This document shows positions 19,058 through 30,917 of a stretch of 31,412 nucleotides of DNA, piece after piece. Made by a program: the position numbers and the translations under genes. Source of the DNA: Parachlorella kessleri (lineage: Eukaryota; Chlorophyta; Trebouxiophyceae; Chlorellales; Chlorellaceae); NCBI GenBank assembly GCA_001598975.1, contig BBXU01000737.1:1-31412 (forward strand), given 5' to 3'. How positions within the stretch are numbered: position 1 is the first letter of the stretch; every line of letters begins with the position of its first letter. A model generated the notes under the pieces. The model ran no database searches. It had not been told where the DNA came from and was given only the letters and a program-made list of their open reading frames with translations.

Positions 19058-22000
19058 ATGGGGGCTAGTCTAAGCAGCCACCAAGGAAACAGTTTGGCAG
19101 ACGTACATCGGCAATGGTTACTGCAGCACAGAGAGTCGTCGATAAAATACGCGAGCAGCAGCTCCATAGAGACTTTCGAGCACGGCTCAGTACAGCTCCT
19201 AGCCCTGGCGTACCAGGCATCCCAAGCGGCCCACGAGTGCAGCACGGACCAGCATATACGGTTCCAAATATCCAAGGACGGCGGGGAGACCTGGAGCGCC
19301 AGCAGAGTTGTTGTGTGGGGGCTGGGGCCGTGCTGGTCACCTATTCTCTTCTATGACAAGCGTGAGTGCTTAGTTGATGGTGGCCGCCCAGTGCAGAAAC
19401 ATTTCTTGAGCAGTGGACTGGTTGAGCCTTGGCCTCCGGTCAGCTGTTGTTGGGCTCTCTCTGAATGTGCAACATGTAAGGGCCGTCAGGTAGTGAACAG
19501 GGCAGCTGCCCACTTCCCTCGGCTTGCAGGCAGCCAACGGCTCTTTCTGTTCTACAGTGAGTCACGAAAAGCCTACTCACCAGGCGGGGACATAAAGTAC
19601 ATAAGCTCCCCAGATGCAGGGGAGAGCTGGTCGCCGCCCACAGTGATTTACACGCACGAACAGGTTGGGCAGGTGGCTTTTGTTTGGCCCCACTTGGGGG
19701 ACTCACGGCAACATGGCCAGGTGGCGGTACGCTGTTATACTAGACTAGACTAGAACAGGTTGGGCAGGCCTCCTAGGTGCGGTACAGGTCTCTTTCCGCT
19801 TTCGGACCAACCTGCTTGCAGCGGACCTGACGCGGTGCCCAAGTTGCACGTCATTGCTGGCTGCTGCGACGGGTCAGAGCAGCGCTTGCTCCACGGCCTG
19901 TGCTAGGAGACCTTAACAGTTCTAGTGGCGGTTCCTGCAGGATGGGGAGTGCCCCAAGCTAGCGGCCAACAAGCCGGTCGTAGATACTGCAGGCATCTGG
20001 TATCTGGCGGTGAGTTGGCGGTCTGGTCAACTGGCTACTGGTTCACTTGGCTGCCAGCTTGCCCTAGCCAAGAACCAGCTGCGGGCTGTTGACTGGCGTA
20101 GCAAGTTGGGCGCTGCTCCAGTCCACTCGCATTCATTTAGACAGCCCCAAGACATGCTGAACCGTGTCTCCTGCTGCATGTGCAGGTGCAACGAGAGCCG
20201 GCTGAAAGCTACCGCACCTTTGCAGCCAAGAGTTTCCACCCCCTGAAGGAGGTGCCCTCCCTGCCGAAGCTGGCTGTCCCCGCCACCGCAGCGCCGCAGT
20301 TAACCTCTACATCCGCAGGTGATCTACTAGGGACCTAGGGACCATACCAAGCGTATCGCGCGTGCCCTCACTGCTTGTCTCAGCACCCGGGGTGGCACAC
20401 CATGCAGCACAGCAGCGGCCCCTGGAGTCCTGAAAAAGGTGGTGCTTCTTCATTCCCAGGCATCATGCGTGGTTTGCAGCAGTGCCACTTCGCAGCTACA
20501 TGCTGTTAGCTTCACAGCACCTGCCCCTATGGACACCTGATGCCCCCTGCTAAGCTACTCCCTGTAGCAGGCGTGCTGAAGTCGAGCGACAGCGGCAGCA
20601 CATGGACAGCACATGGCGCTATCTCGCTGCCAAATACGTGGCTTATAGAGCCAGCACTGGAGGTGGGCAGCAAGGGGCAGCTCCTGATGCTGTTCCGAAC
20701 CGCAGCAGGTGAGAGGCAGGCTGTCGTAGGGGGAGTTGAGATGGCGAGGCAGGCGTCAGGCCTCAGTCCTCGTTTGTTGGGGGGGTTCGCCACATGATTT
20801 TGCTGCTACATGTGTTGCTGAAAATCATGCTTTTCGGGTTGTGCATGGTAGTTGAGTGTGTGGCGGACGACCATGCAAGCCCTCGCCCAGAGACGGGTCT
20901 CTGTGCCCGCCTTGCTGATGCTGCATGGTGCCTGAAAACTAGTTATATGACGTGGGCCTTGTCCAGGTAAGGTCTACATGGCAACCTCCGCTGATCAGGG
21001 GCTGAGCTGGAGCAAGCCATACACCACCTCGCTGCCCAACCCCAACTCCAAGGTGGCCACAGTCACCATTGACGGGCAGGTAAGCCTGGGAGGTGTGCTT
21101 CTTTGTGTTTCTGTTTGCAAGCCAAATACTTTCTTTATTATCAGTATACAGGCTCTGCAAGCCAGGGACTTGTATGGAAGTCAGTAGACAGGAGCGTTAC
21201 GGTCCTGCTGTTGGTGGGCGTGCTGGGCGTGCTGGGCGCTTGAAGAGTCGACACAACATCGCTAGCAGGGCCCAGCAAGGGCTTGAGCAAGTGCTGCGAC
21301 CTTACAGGATGGGTCCCTGACTTGCTGCAAGCTTCCAGCTCCTCCTCTGGCACCCAGGACCTCACCTACATGGCCTGCCTGTGGGTGCAGATTCTATGCG
21401 TGTACAACAACTCCGGCAGCGCCCGCACCCCTCTCTCGCTGGCCCTGTCGGTGGATGATGCAAAGAGCTGGGACCCGCTGACAATTATTGAGTCAGATCC
21501 CTTGGGTGAGTGGACAGGACAGGTGGAAGCCAAGGAGAGCGCGGTGACTCGCGTGTCCTGGGAAGCACTGTTGCAGGAATGATGACATAGGGGTAGGGAC
21601 AGGCCAGCATGTGACAGGGGGGAACCACTTGCGCCCCTGTTGGCAGTCCAAGGCTGGGAGAAGTTTCAATGCTTGCTTGCACCCCCCTTCTTTCTGCCTG
21701 GGTGCGTTATGCAGAGTTGCCGACCTTCCCTTCTGCACCCTTTCCGCAATGATCCTCTTTAGTGCCCACCATTGCAGGCAAATTTAGCTGCCCGTCCGTC
21801 ATCCAGTGGTCAGATGACACAGTGAAGGTGGGCAGGCAGTGGCCATTTGAGCGTAGTACATCGACACACGGCAGTCAGCGGAGGGTATTTGCAGCTGTTT
21901 GCATTCGGCCTGGGTTCCCCAGTCTGTCTGGCAACATGACTACTTCGCTGGCAGCATGAAGCTGTTTTGTATGTGCAGCCCCCAACAGATGTGCACAAGC

Positions 22001-22162
22001 CCTTTGTAAGTTTGGCATCATGGTGAGGGGACTCAAGAAGGTATGCTATCTCAATACCAAGCGCATACAAGCTGCATACGTGCTCGCCTGCAGGTTTCTT
22101 ACACCGTCTGGGGTGAGGGCCTTCGGTTAGCTACGATCCGGCTGGCAACCGCAGAGGCGTAG
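19058..22162 (+). CDS. sialidase-like (BNR/Asp-box repeat) six-bladed propeller protein
   Basis: Exons: 19058-19361, 19530-19663, 19941-20009, 20186-20318, 20571-20708, 20967-21079, 21391-21505, 21778-21827, 22094-22162. They give 1125 nt, 374 residues, with all phases consistent. The start is set by an in-frame TAG at 19025-19027; the next ATG in frame is 19058. Asp-box motifs (S-x-D-x-G-x-T/S-W) are SKDGGETW at 72-79, SSPDAGESW near 127-135, SSDSGSTW, SADQGLSW and a degenerate SVDDAKSW. Strands typical of the plant and bacterial BNR_2 sialidase-like family follow: RLFLFYSES, PKLAANKPVV, WLIEPALEV, LLMLFRT, NPNSKVATVTIDGQ and LCVYNNSG. These proteins resemble GH33 neuraminidases, but substrates in plants and algae are unproven. 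No signal peptide is evident. MGASLS at the start fits an N-myristoylation signal (Gly2, Ser6), suggesting membrane attachment from the cytosol; this is inference. Confidence 0.85.
19645..19770. repeat. junction echo of sialidase exon 19530-19663 donor
   Basis: GAACAG|gttgggcagg ends at 19663 (real) and at 19758, a step of 95 bp, with a short tagactagac repeat just before the copy. Confidence 0.7.
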
Positions 22163-22469
22163 CCAGCTGCAAGAGGAACCTGCAAAAGAAGAGCCAGTAG
22201 GCATCTAGGCAGAGCGACTTTGGTTTTTGCTCAACAGCAAAGGCTTGGTACCGTGGCATTCACAGTAGTATGGTGATGCTGCGCCTCTGTAAGTACCGCA
22301 CACAAAGGACATTTTCAGCTGCTCCAGCGTGCATGCTGCGGCTGCAAGCGCGCAATAATGCATTACTGCATGCACAGTGGCAGCGACAGCTCTGCGTTTC
22401 CTCCACGCCCTCACTCCAACCGCCTCCTACGGCTCTAGTCACTAGCCATAGCTGTCACCAGAAATTTGG
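22163..22469. other. intergenic region between sialidase-like and Obg GTPase genes
   Basis: No coding exon is seen. It holds a TGTAA string shortly after the sialidase stop. It also holds a nested inverted repeat around 22329-22375 (gtgcatgc, then the palindrome taatgcatta, then gcatgcac) about 100 bp upstream of the first Obg ATG. The Obg promoter must lie here or in the preceding 3' UTR. Confidence 0.5.
22288..22292 (+). terminator. TGTAA polyadenylation-like signal for the sialidase-like gene
   Basis: TGTAA is the usual polyadenylation signal in Chlamydomonas and related chlorophytes. This copy lies about 126 bp after the TAG at 22160-22162, a normal distance. A 5-bp match is weak evidence on its own. 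Confidence 0.4.
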
Positions 22470-25400
22470 ATGTGTTCATCCCAGCCAGGCGTCATGGCGT
22501 CAAGTTTACTAATCATAGAAAAGTTGCTCTGGGCTGCAAAAGCTGTTTTGGGAATGTCCCAAACGAACAATGTAATGCCCATGAGGCGCCCCTGGCTACT
22601 GCGCCAGCTTCGGGTGCATATTGGCTGGCATGCGTCCGGCACCAAACATGCCTTGGAGCAGAACAGCCAGTTCCGTGCAGGCGCTGCTTCCCTTGCCTCC
22701 TCGTATGATGAATCGAGCTCGGTCGGCACAGAGGATAGGGACAAGCGCTACATCGACCGCTTGAAAGTTTCCCTGAGGGCTGGCAGTGGGGGCAATGGCT
22801 GGGTCAGCTTTTGGCGCAGCGGGGCTAAAGGTATGAGGCGCTTTCATCAATAGCACTTGTGTCAGGCGCTCCCTCGTGTCGAATGCTAAGACTGCAAGGC
22901 TGAGACCCAAGCAGTGGTTTGGATGCAGGCAAGCACGCCCCGGCTGATGGTGGCAATGGTGGAAGTGGTGGCAACGTCATCGTGCAAGCAAGCGCCAAGT
23001 AGGTTACTCAATATGGCAAGCCAGTGGCGGGTGCGATACTTAAACTTTCCCATTGCTTGTTTAAAGACCAGGGCTCTTGTTGCATGCCAGCCCTTTCCCC
23101 AACCCTACTTCCCTTCCAGCAAACCCAACATGTTATATTCATAACATTGGCCGACACAACCTGCTCCTCTGCCTGCAGCATGAAGAGCCTGGCAGGGGTG
23201 CAGCAGCTATACAAGGCTGAGGCAGGAACCCACGGCAGCAAACAGAAGCAGCATGGGAGGGGCGGCAGGGACACGGTGGTCCTTGTGCCGGTGGGCACTG
23301 TGGTTAGTAGGCTGCGGCCACCGTCAGGCGAGGCAGACAATATCAGGGAGGCTCATAGCGGGGCAGTTGCAGGCCGGGCTGACCCTGATGAAGGCCAGGT
23401 GCGGTGCAAAGACAACAGCAGAAGCAGCGGCAATTGTGGTGATGGCGGCACTGACGGCAGCAGCAGGATGGCCACAATGGGCTTGTGGGAGCCGAACGGA
23501 GATGGGCTGGGTGCAGGCGCTGACTTGGCAGGCAGCGGTCCACCGCCCAGGGGCCGTGGCCGCAAGCGCCCTAGGCCAGGCGGGCTCGCCAAGCTAGGAC
23601 CGCCCCCAGCTGATGGGGAGGAGGAGTTCCGGCCAGCCAGGGAGGATGAGATCCCCGACTGGTTTCAGCGCTGGCGGCGGCCGTGGGTAGGGGCGCGAGA
23701 CTACCGGTCAGACGAGGAGGAGGAGGAGGAGGAGGAGGGGAAAATGGAGCGGCTAGTTGATGGCGCCAGGGAAGGGGCCAGGCACCCAGCTGAGGCATCC
23801 AGCGGCAGCAGTGGTAGCTTGGGGCGGGACAGCAGCCCCGCTGCTGAGATGGTGGCAGACTTAGTGGAGGACGGCCAGCAGGTGAGGTGTAGCTGTATCG
23901 GTGTAGCGAGGCATGCGAGGCAAGGGGGCAGGCAAGATGCAGGGTGCCACGCTGTGGTAAGGTGTGCGTGCCCGTTGCACCTTCCACCAGGGCGGCACTT
24001 CCTTGCACAGCCGAGCCCCTTGCTTGGTGAATATGAGCTGGGGCTAGGGTGACAAGGCATCCCTTAGTATCACTCAGCCTTGAAACAACCCTGCATCCCA
24101 TGGAGGCCCTAGCTTGCCAATGGGCTGTGTGCAGGTCATTGTTGCCAGGGGAGGGAAGGGTGGGCGTGGCAATGCGGCCTTCAGGTCCAGACCCAACAGG
24201 TGGGTAGCACTCCTGAGGTTTGTTAGCTTCGCTTGGCTATCAACCTTTATTGAAATCCTGCCGTGTCAGGGATGCTGAGTATAGGGACAGTCATGGGTTG
24301 AACCCCAGCTGGCACCTGAGCCGCTTTGCCAGCACATGCCAGCGCGCTCAGACCCGCGCGAGTGTCCCACCCTGACATGTCAACATCGGCAGGTAGTGCA
24401 ATTGTTAGATGGCTGTGGATGCTCTGCTGGCTCTCCTAAGGCAAATTAGCACTGCTACTTTACCCCATGCTCTCAGCACCCGGCGACCCCAATCCCGTGA
24501 GTGAATGGAGAACTTATTGTTAAAACAAGCACACCCCGACCCCTTGCCAGGCCTGCCCCCAAGGACAGCGAGAAGGGTGAGGCTGGCGAGAGAGTCCAAG
24601 TGCTCCTGGAGCTGAAGCTGCTGGCTGAGGTGGGGCTGGTGGGCCTGCCAAATGCCGGCAAGAGCACCCTGCTGCGCGCCATCTCCAACGCCACTCCAAG
24701 GGTGAGCTGCTCCTCTCAACTGCTGAGTCGCAGGAGGTCGTGCCTGGCTTGTGGGTGTCAGGGCAGGTGAGCATGGGCATGAGAGGTGCAGACATGTGTA
24801 TGTACTGGCCCGGTTGTGCACTTGTGCGGAATACCCCTCTCCCTCAACTCACTTGGACGTTGATGTTGTTGGGTGCAAGGGCTGCTAGACGCTCAGCTGG
24901 TGTACCCCGAGGTGCTGCTGAGTGGGCAAGTGTTAGCCTGCAGGTAGGCAGCTACGCCTTCACCACCCTGGCGCCGCAGCTAGGAATGGTAGAATTTGAC
25001 GATGGCTCGCGCATTGTGGTGGCCGACATTCCAGGCAAGATGTGCTGTGTTCAGCCTGTTGTGCGCTCGGCGGTGGCCCCAGTGGTTGTGTTAGTAGCAT
25101 GGGTGGCAGGTAGTGCAAAGAGGGAGTGAGAGCTGAGCTGGACTAACAGGGCTGGCATTATGCTTCTGAAGTGACTATGCTGCTACTTATGCTACTTGCA
25201 CTTTGCTGAAGCACATTACAACCCCCAGGATGGGGAGAGGTTGCGCCACAGTCACATGGGTAACTGTCGTGCCAGGCAAATGCCAGTCTGGTGGTTGACC
25301 ACTCTCCAGTGGAGCAGAGATTTTGCTGGCTGGCAGCAGCGACAGCAGACCCCGTGGCGAACACCTCATGAATGTAAGAGTGCCATGCCTTTCTTGCAGG

Positions 25401-26109
25401 TCTTATTGAGGGTGCCTCAGCAAACAGGGGCCTTGGCCACCACTTCCTGCGACACATTGAGCGCACCAAGGCCCTGGCTTACGTCGTTGATGCCAGCGCA
25501 GGCATCAGCGGTGAGTCGCCATGTTCAGCAGGGTCGGGTGTGTTGTGAATTGTTGACTGTGGCAGACCATGGCCACTTGAGGGGAGGTAGGGTGACCCAT
25601 ACTGACAAAGACTAGATGCAGATGGTCGGGGTTTGAGCAGCCATTACCGTGCAGTGTGCCCTATGGCACTTCCTAAGACAGAGCTTGCTGCCTGAAACTT
25701 GCAACGCTGGCAAGAGCAAGGGGCCAAGCCCTGGGACTGACATAGTCAGGCGAGTGCCTGCTTGTGAGCTCCATGAGTGTTGCTATGGTGGTCATCCAAG
25801 CCGGATTAATGTGCCAGAGCCCCGGTCAGGTTGCTGCTGTGCTGCTGCCCTGCAGGATCCACAGGGATCAAGCCCTGGGATGCCCTGGATCTTCTTCAGC
25901 ACGAGATCCAGGCCTATGCTGAGAAGCTAGACCGGCTCCCGGCCTTGGTAGTTGCCAACAAAATCGACCTGCTGCCCCGCCCTGCCTCTGTGCTGAGGTC
26001 AATACAGCAGCGCACAGACCTGCCTGTGGTGGGTGTGTCTGGCCGGGAATGCAGGGGGATTGGGGAGCTCTTGGTCGCCCTAAGAAGAATGGTACAGCAG
26101 AGGCACTGA
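22470..26109 (+). CDS. OBGM: Obg-family GTPase, mitochondrial/organellar MTG2 (ObgM) type
   Basis: Exons: 22470-22830, 22929-22998, 23179-23881, 24135-24199, 24551-24701, 24944-25034, 25400-25510, 25856-26109. They give 601 residues with consistent phases. An in-frame TAG at 22449-22451 bounds the start; ATGs at 22470, 22494, 22554 and 22575 are all possible. The leader [17 protein letters not shown] is Arg-rich and amphipathic, like a mitochondrial presequence. The Gly-rich Obg fold starts at [20 protein letters not shown] and includes [23 protein letters not shown] and [17 protein letters not shown]-domain: G1 GLPNAGKST at 431-439, G2 within [12 protein letters not shown]3 DIPG at 478-481, G4 NKID at 552-555, G5-like GVSGRE. 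Family members help assemble the large ribosomal subunit in organelles. An Arg/Gly- and Glu-rich insertion of about 180 residues (185-368, with a run of nine Glu near 323) splits the Obg fold. The intron after DIPG has a GC donor (CCAG|gcaaga at 25035). It lacks the bacterial C-terminal OCT domain. Confidence 0.9.
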
Positions 26110-26184
26110 CCGGCTAATGCCTTCCGGACACTTGCCACAAGGTTTCTGCAGGCTCCGCGGCAGTTGAATTCATGAAAAGGGTGA

Positions 26185-26189
26185 TGTAA
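26185..26189 (+). terminator. TGTAA polyadenylation-like signal for the Obg GTPase gene
   Basis: TGTAA occurs 76 bp after the TGA stop at 26107-26109, in the position expected for a chlorophyte polyadenylation signal. Confidence 0.5.
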
Positions 26190-26475
26190 TCAGTGGGAGA
26201 AGCCCATCAAGGTTCTGCATGCCAGTGTCATTTAAGGTGCATGCACAGCGGCCCGCTTCCATGTGGCTGCACGGTGTTGGCACAGGCGAGATGCAACACA
26301 ACAACTTGCCTGCTGGCCAAGGACATGGTTCAAGTATACTGTGAGACCAGTGCCAGCACATGAGGTCAGGTCAATCTACCCTGCTCCTGTGATATGCTAT
26401 CATGCTAGCTGACGATAGTCATGTGCCCAAGTGCGGAAGCAAGCAGGCGGAAGTTTAACGTTGCTGTGCTCCCAG

Positions 26476-26480
26476 TTACA
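26476..26480 (-). terminator. TGTAA polyadenylation-like signal for the ECD gene
   Basis: The plus strand reads ttaca, giving TGTAA on the minus strand about 156 bp beyond the ECD stop codon at 26636-26638. Confidence 0.45.
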
Positions 26481-26635
26481 AACCATCCTAGTCGACAGCA
26501 ACTCACCTAAAAGAGCATTGGACTGAGTGCTAGGCAGCTTTTATGCTCTGCAACAAGCAACGAAAGGAGGAACCCCAAAATCCTGCCAGGTCCAGCAGGC
26601 CTGGCAGGCCATTAGTCACACCTTATTGCGGTGAG

Positions 26636-29600
26636 TCACGGCTGCTGCCGCTCAGGCTTTGCCGGAGGCGCCGGCGGCGGCAGGGAGATCCCCAGCAGGC
26701 CCGCCAGGTTGCTAGCCGGGCCTGGCAGCCCTTGCTGGCTGTGGTAGGAAGCTAGCAGGCCCTCGACCATGTTCAGGTCGATATCCACTGGCTGCAGCTC
26801 CTCCCCTCCTCCCTCATCAATCGCCTCCTGGTGGCCCAGGGTCGCAGCTCCTGCTGAGCCTGCTGTCCCTCCTACACTCTCCGCAGCATGGCCGTTTGCA
26901 GCGGATGCCTCTTGAGCGGTGTGTGGCGGCAGGCCTGCGGCGGAGGGCGCGGCGGCGGTGGCTGAGGCTGGGGTGGCTGCTGGGTGGCTGTCGCCTGGCT
27001 GCTGCGCCTGCTGTCCGGCGCGCACGAAGCTGCGTCCGAGGGTGGTGGGGCCAAGCTGAGCCTGGGAGCACGAAGGCAGCAGAGGAGGACAGTACAATGA
27101 GAAGATGAGAAGAAGATGCAATGAGAGGCCCAGGCCATGAGGGCAGCATTCCAGAGGAGGCAGCCAGGAGAAGGCCACGAGTGAACTGGGGCGACTACGG
27201 GTTCCTGCTGAACCCGGTGCAGCCTTCTAGTTGCTTGAGAAGCCTGATTGCTGTCTGGTTGCTGCCGTGAGCAGTGCTGGCTATGGCATTCTGCAAGTCC
27301 GCTAGACATGCATTTGAGATGACCATTATGTAAACGATTACCTGCATGGCCTGACTGTACGCGTCCATGAAGTGCCCCAAGTCCTCCTCCTCCCCCTCCC
27401 CACTTGCCCCGGAAGAAGAGTCCTCTGACCGGCTCCTGCCACTGGCAGCCTCCCCGTCATCGTCACTGTCAGTGGCGGTGGCCACTTCCCACCGATCCGG
27501 CCCTGCCCCAGCACTCCCCTCTGCTGCTGCTGCTGCTGCTCTTATCATGGTCGCTGCTGCCGAGGTGCCTCCTCCGCCTCTGCCTACTGCATGGCTGGCT
27601 GCTGTGGAAGGGGCTCTTGCAGTGATGGCAGGGCTGTTGGCAGCTGTGTCAGCACCAGCAGCTCCTCCCTTTGTGGGCTTAGCACTGCTCTGCCTGAAGC
27701 CTGCCCTTCCTCCCAGTAGCTGAGCTTGGCTGAGCCCAATCCCTGCTTGTGCTGCCCCTGCTGATCTTTCAAGTCCCTTGGCAGCGGTGGGCGCCTCCCC
27801 AGGTGCTGCCTCACCGCCTGACCCTGCTACGGCTGCCTCATCATCCTCATCAGCGCTGCTGCTCCCGCTGTCGCTGCCAGCCCCAGAGTAGAAGGAGGAG
27901 CCCTCCTCGGATGAGTCGCTGCTCACACCGTCGTCCTCATCCGCAGCAGGCGCAAACACGCCTGCACATGCAGACCCTGCCACATTTGCTGATCCATACC
28001 TCAAAAACGGGCTGCAGATCTACTCTTAAGCTCATCTGGCCGGGAGGAACACATAATGTGCATCACCTGGCCAGAGCGGCTGCAGCCCGGCACCCAGCAG
28101 TAGCGCCTTTGGCGCAAGCAACGCAGTGCATCTAGCCACCCAGTAAGCCCAGCGACACCAGCCTCAGCAAGCGGGAGGCTCAACGGCAGGTGACAACCCC
28201 AGGTTATGCTCCACACTTGCCTGGCCCCAGCCCCAGCACTCGCTCCAGCTCAGCCACAAACTTGTCCTCATCAAGGTCCAGGCCCAAGCCAAAGGGGCCC
28301 TCACTCCTCCTGCCAGCCCCCGCTGCGCCTGCTGCGCCCGCTATGCCGCCTGCTGCGCTCCCTGCTGCGCCTGCTGGGACCTCGGCGCCGTCTGGGCCTG
28401 ACGCCATCTCCATGAACTGGCGCAGCCGGGACGTCAGGGCCTCGGGGTCAAATGCCGCCGCTTCGCCTGCTGTGGTGGCTCCCGCTGTGGCAGCTGCAGG
28501 CACAGCAGCAGGGTGGCTTGCGTGGCTCTCACAGCTCCAAAGTCAGGCAGGAAGCAGGGCAACGAGGCTGCCACCCACCATTGTGTACAACGAATGGGCC
28601 TCACCCCCTGTTGTGCTTACATCGGTTTATAGGTCCCAACACGATAACGCCAACTGGCATTGCAGATTACGTGTCCACACAGCTCACCACAGGAAACATA
28701 CCCCGAGGGGAGCCACCAGCGTTTTATTCAAGAAAAGGAAAATATAACGCAGCTGGCACCTGCCAAACTGCTGTCTGAAACTTCCTGACATGCGCATCTC
28801 CATCAAATAATCTTAATACTAGAGATTTAGATGTAGCGCACCGAATCACTCATTTTTGCTTTTCTTATAGTTTTTTTAATGTCCCCCGTCCCTACCTCCA
28901 GCCTTCTTTGCCTTCTTCTTGCCCTCATGCTCAGCAAACTCCCCCTGCCGCCGCTGAAGCTCGCTGTCCAGCTCAGCTGCGCCCTCACGTAGCCAGGCAT
29001 CGCTGTCATCAGGCGGCAGAGAGTCGAACGGGGGATGGCTGCCCGGCATGTCGAAAGGCTCCTGCCAGGAAGGGAAGAAAGGAAGCCGCAGGTGCTGTCC
29101 TGGGTGCGCACCGTCCTGCGCACTTCGTGGGTGCTAGAAAAGATATGGCTGTGCTGTGGTTTGACAGCAACATTTCGCACCCCCTCACTCAGTCTGTTGA
29201 GCAAGGTGCGCCCGCCACAGCTGGACTGCCTGGCCCTAAGTGACAGGCTGCTAAATTAACATTTAGCTAACCAACTCGTGCCAAGTCCCTGTCAGTCCCT
29301 CCAAGCTGTCTTAGGCTACAGGCCGGACACATACCACAGGCCATCTCACCCCCTCGGCCTCACCTCTAGGAGCCGCTGTACCATGACAGCAGGAGCTGCC
29401 AGCGAGGCGGTACGCCTGCGGTACTGCTGCACTCGCCTGTACAGCTCCAGAGCCTGCTGTAAGGGCGCGCTGTGCTGCGTGGTGGCTGCTGCCTGGGCGC
29501 CCAAGCAGGCCCCCAGTCCCAGAAGGGTGAGGAAACTGTACCAGTCTGGGTCTGATCCAGAAGGCCCATCTCCTGCACCGGCCTGCTTGGGGGAGGTAGC

Positions 29601-30917
29601 AAAATTTGAAGGTGTAAATGTATTACCTCCGCCTACTACCGTCATCAAGGTTGACAATGCCGCAATGTACCCTGGGTGTGCTGCCCCTGGGTGCAAGCTG
29701 ATGCACAGCTTGGAAGGGGGATGCTCTCAGCCAAGTAACAGCACACTTGCACACAACCCTGTGGCCCAAACTACACATGCATGCGGGCTTGCCTGCTGCG
29801 CCACACTTGGCTGGGACCAGAGACTGCCCCCAATCACTTACTTCCGGTGGGCCATCAGCATAGTCGCCCTGCTGACCCCCCCGGTCCAGGTCAGCAGCCA
29901 TCATCTCAAAGCCGGCAGTCAGCTTCATGCCGACTTCCGCCGCTTTGTACTGCAAAGCAGTGCACAGTACGTCGAAGGCAGCGCAGCAAATCAGTGCAGA
30001 AGCAGCACCTTGGCAACGGCTTGGCAGCAGAAGGTACCATAACTGTCACAATCTTTTGTCAGGCAGAGTCAATCTCCACAACCAGGCCCTAATCACATGC
30101 TCCCTGGGGCTCCAAGGGAGAGGAGTGAGGAACAATGAAGGCAAGCCCCAGAGCCACCTTTGCAGCAAGCCCTGCCCATACACTTCAGGGCTCCCTTCTC
30201 TCTACCTTGCCCTACCCGCCACAGCTAACAATGAAACAGCCCAGTATACCCCCCATACCTCCTGTCTGACCCACACCGCCTGCCACCTTTACCACATGAA
30301 ACAACAGCTCACATGAGGGTGCGAGGGCAGCGGCATGGGATATGTTCTGACTGGGTGGAACTCTTGCAGCGCCAGCTGGGCATACAAGACCCGGGTAAAT
30401 GTGGCTTGGAGCGGCACGAGGTCCTCTGGCGGAAATAGCGCCATGCGGGCCGCGACCTGGGGCATAACAGAGGCAGACCACGTTGGCCTGGAGAGATGGC
30501 TGGGAGTCATAACTGAGCCTTCAGTGGGTTTAGCACAAACAGGCCAGCACTGTCCCCCATGGAACAGCGCACTGAAGAACATCATTAGCCGGCTCGAAGT
30601 AACAGCAGCACAGGCGTGGCTGGCAGCAACATTGAAGGAATCAATCCAAGCACAGCGCAGCAGGGGTGACCTACTTGACTAGCACGAGGGAAAGGGGGGA
30701 AACGGTGTCCACAGACACACCCATAACTTCCAAACTGCTACCACCAGCAGGCTTCCCCTAAGATACCAAGATACCTTCATGGCATCCATGTCCCGGTAGT
30801 GGAAGGCCTCCACCGCCGGCGCCAGCAGGTCTGGCTCCCGCTGCAGCAGCCCCGCTACCCGAGCAGGGACTATCACCCTCAAGCGGTGCAGCTCCCGCTG
30901 TGCACGCTCCGGCAGGC
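26636..30917 (-). CDS. ECD: ecdysoneless (ECD/SGT1 family) homologue, N-terminus off window
   Basis: Visible exons, 5' to 3': 30917-30775, 30456-30313, 29949-29842, 29582-29364, 29061-28896, 28493-28221, 27961-27342, 27061-26636. All phases match and give 698 residues to the TGA stop. The first visible exon begins with two bases of a split codon, so at least one exon lies to the right. Family landmarks in order: IVPARVAGLLQREPDLLAPA; FPPEDLVPLQATFTRVLYAQ; GMKLTAGFEMMAADL; EPFDMPGSHPPFDSLPPDD followed by SDAWL; FDPEALTSRLRQFMEM; FVAELERVLG; and near the C-terminus VDIDLNMVEGLLASY with GLPGPASNLAGLLG. ECD proteins support pre-mRNA splicing (PRPF8 and R2TP links), cell-cycle progression and survival in animals and fungi. 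The long exon 27961-27342 encodes an acidic Ser/Asp/Glu-rich and Ala-rich linker, with candidate casein kinase 2 sites, partly from a (CTG)n run near 27522-27540. The intron after 28221 uses a GC donor (CCAG|gcaagt). Confidence 0.9.
28747..28815. repeat. dispersed repeat fragment, copy B
   Basis: This partner of the fragment at 1346-1415 lies in the ECD intron between exons 29061-28896 and 28493-28221. The flanks of the two copies are unrelated, arguing for dispersal and not local duplication. Confidence 0.55.

Larger units (their letters stand above)
26110..26635. other. convergent 3' region shared by Obg GTPase and ECD genes
   Basis: The two genes end tail to tail 526 bp apart. No exon is visible. 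Each strand carries one TGTAA-type signal, at 26185-26189 (plus) and 26476-26480 (minus), implying separate 3' UTRs of roughly 80-160 bp with about 290 bp between the signals. Confidence 0.6.

Noticed and set aside
23571..24101. A 176-residue minus-strand open frame
   Set aside because: It is the antisense shadow of the Obg GTPase insertion; its Pro/Ser runs come from the complementary Glu/Gly codons.
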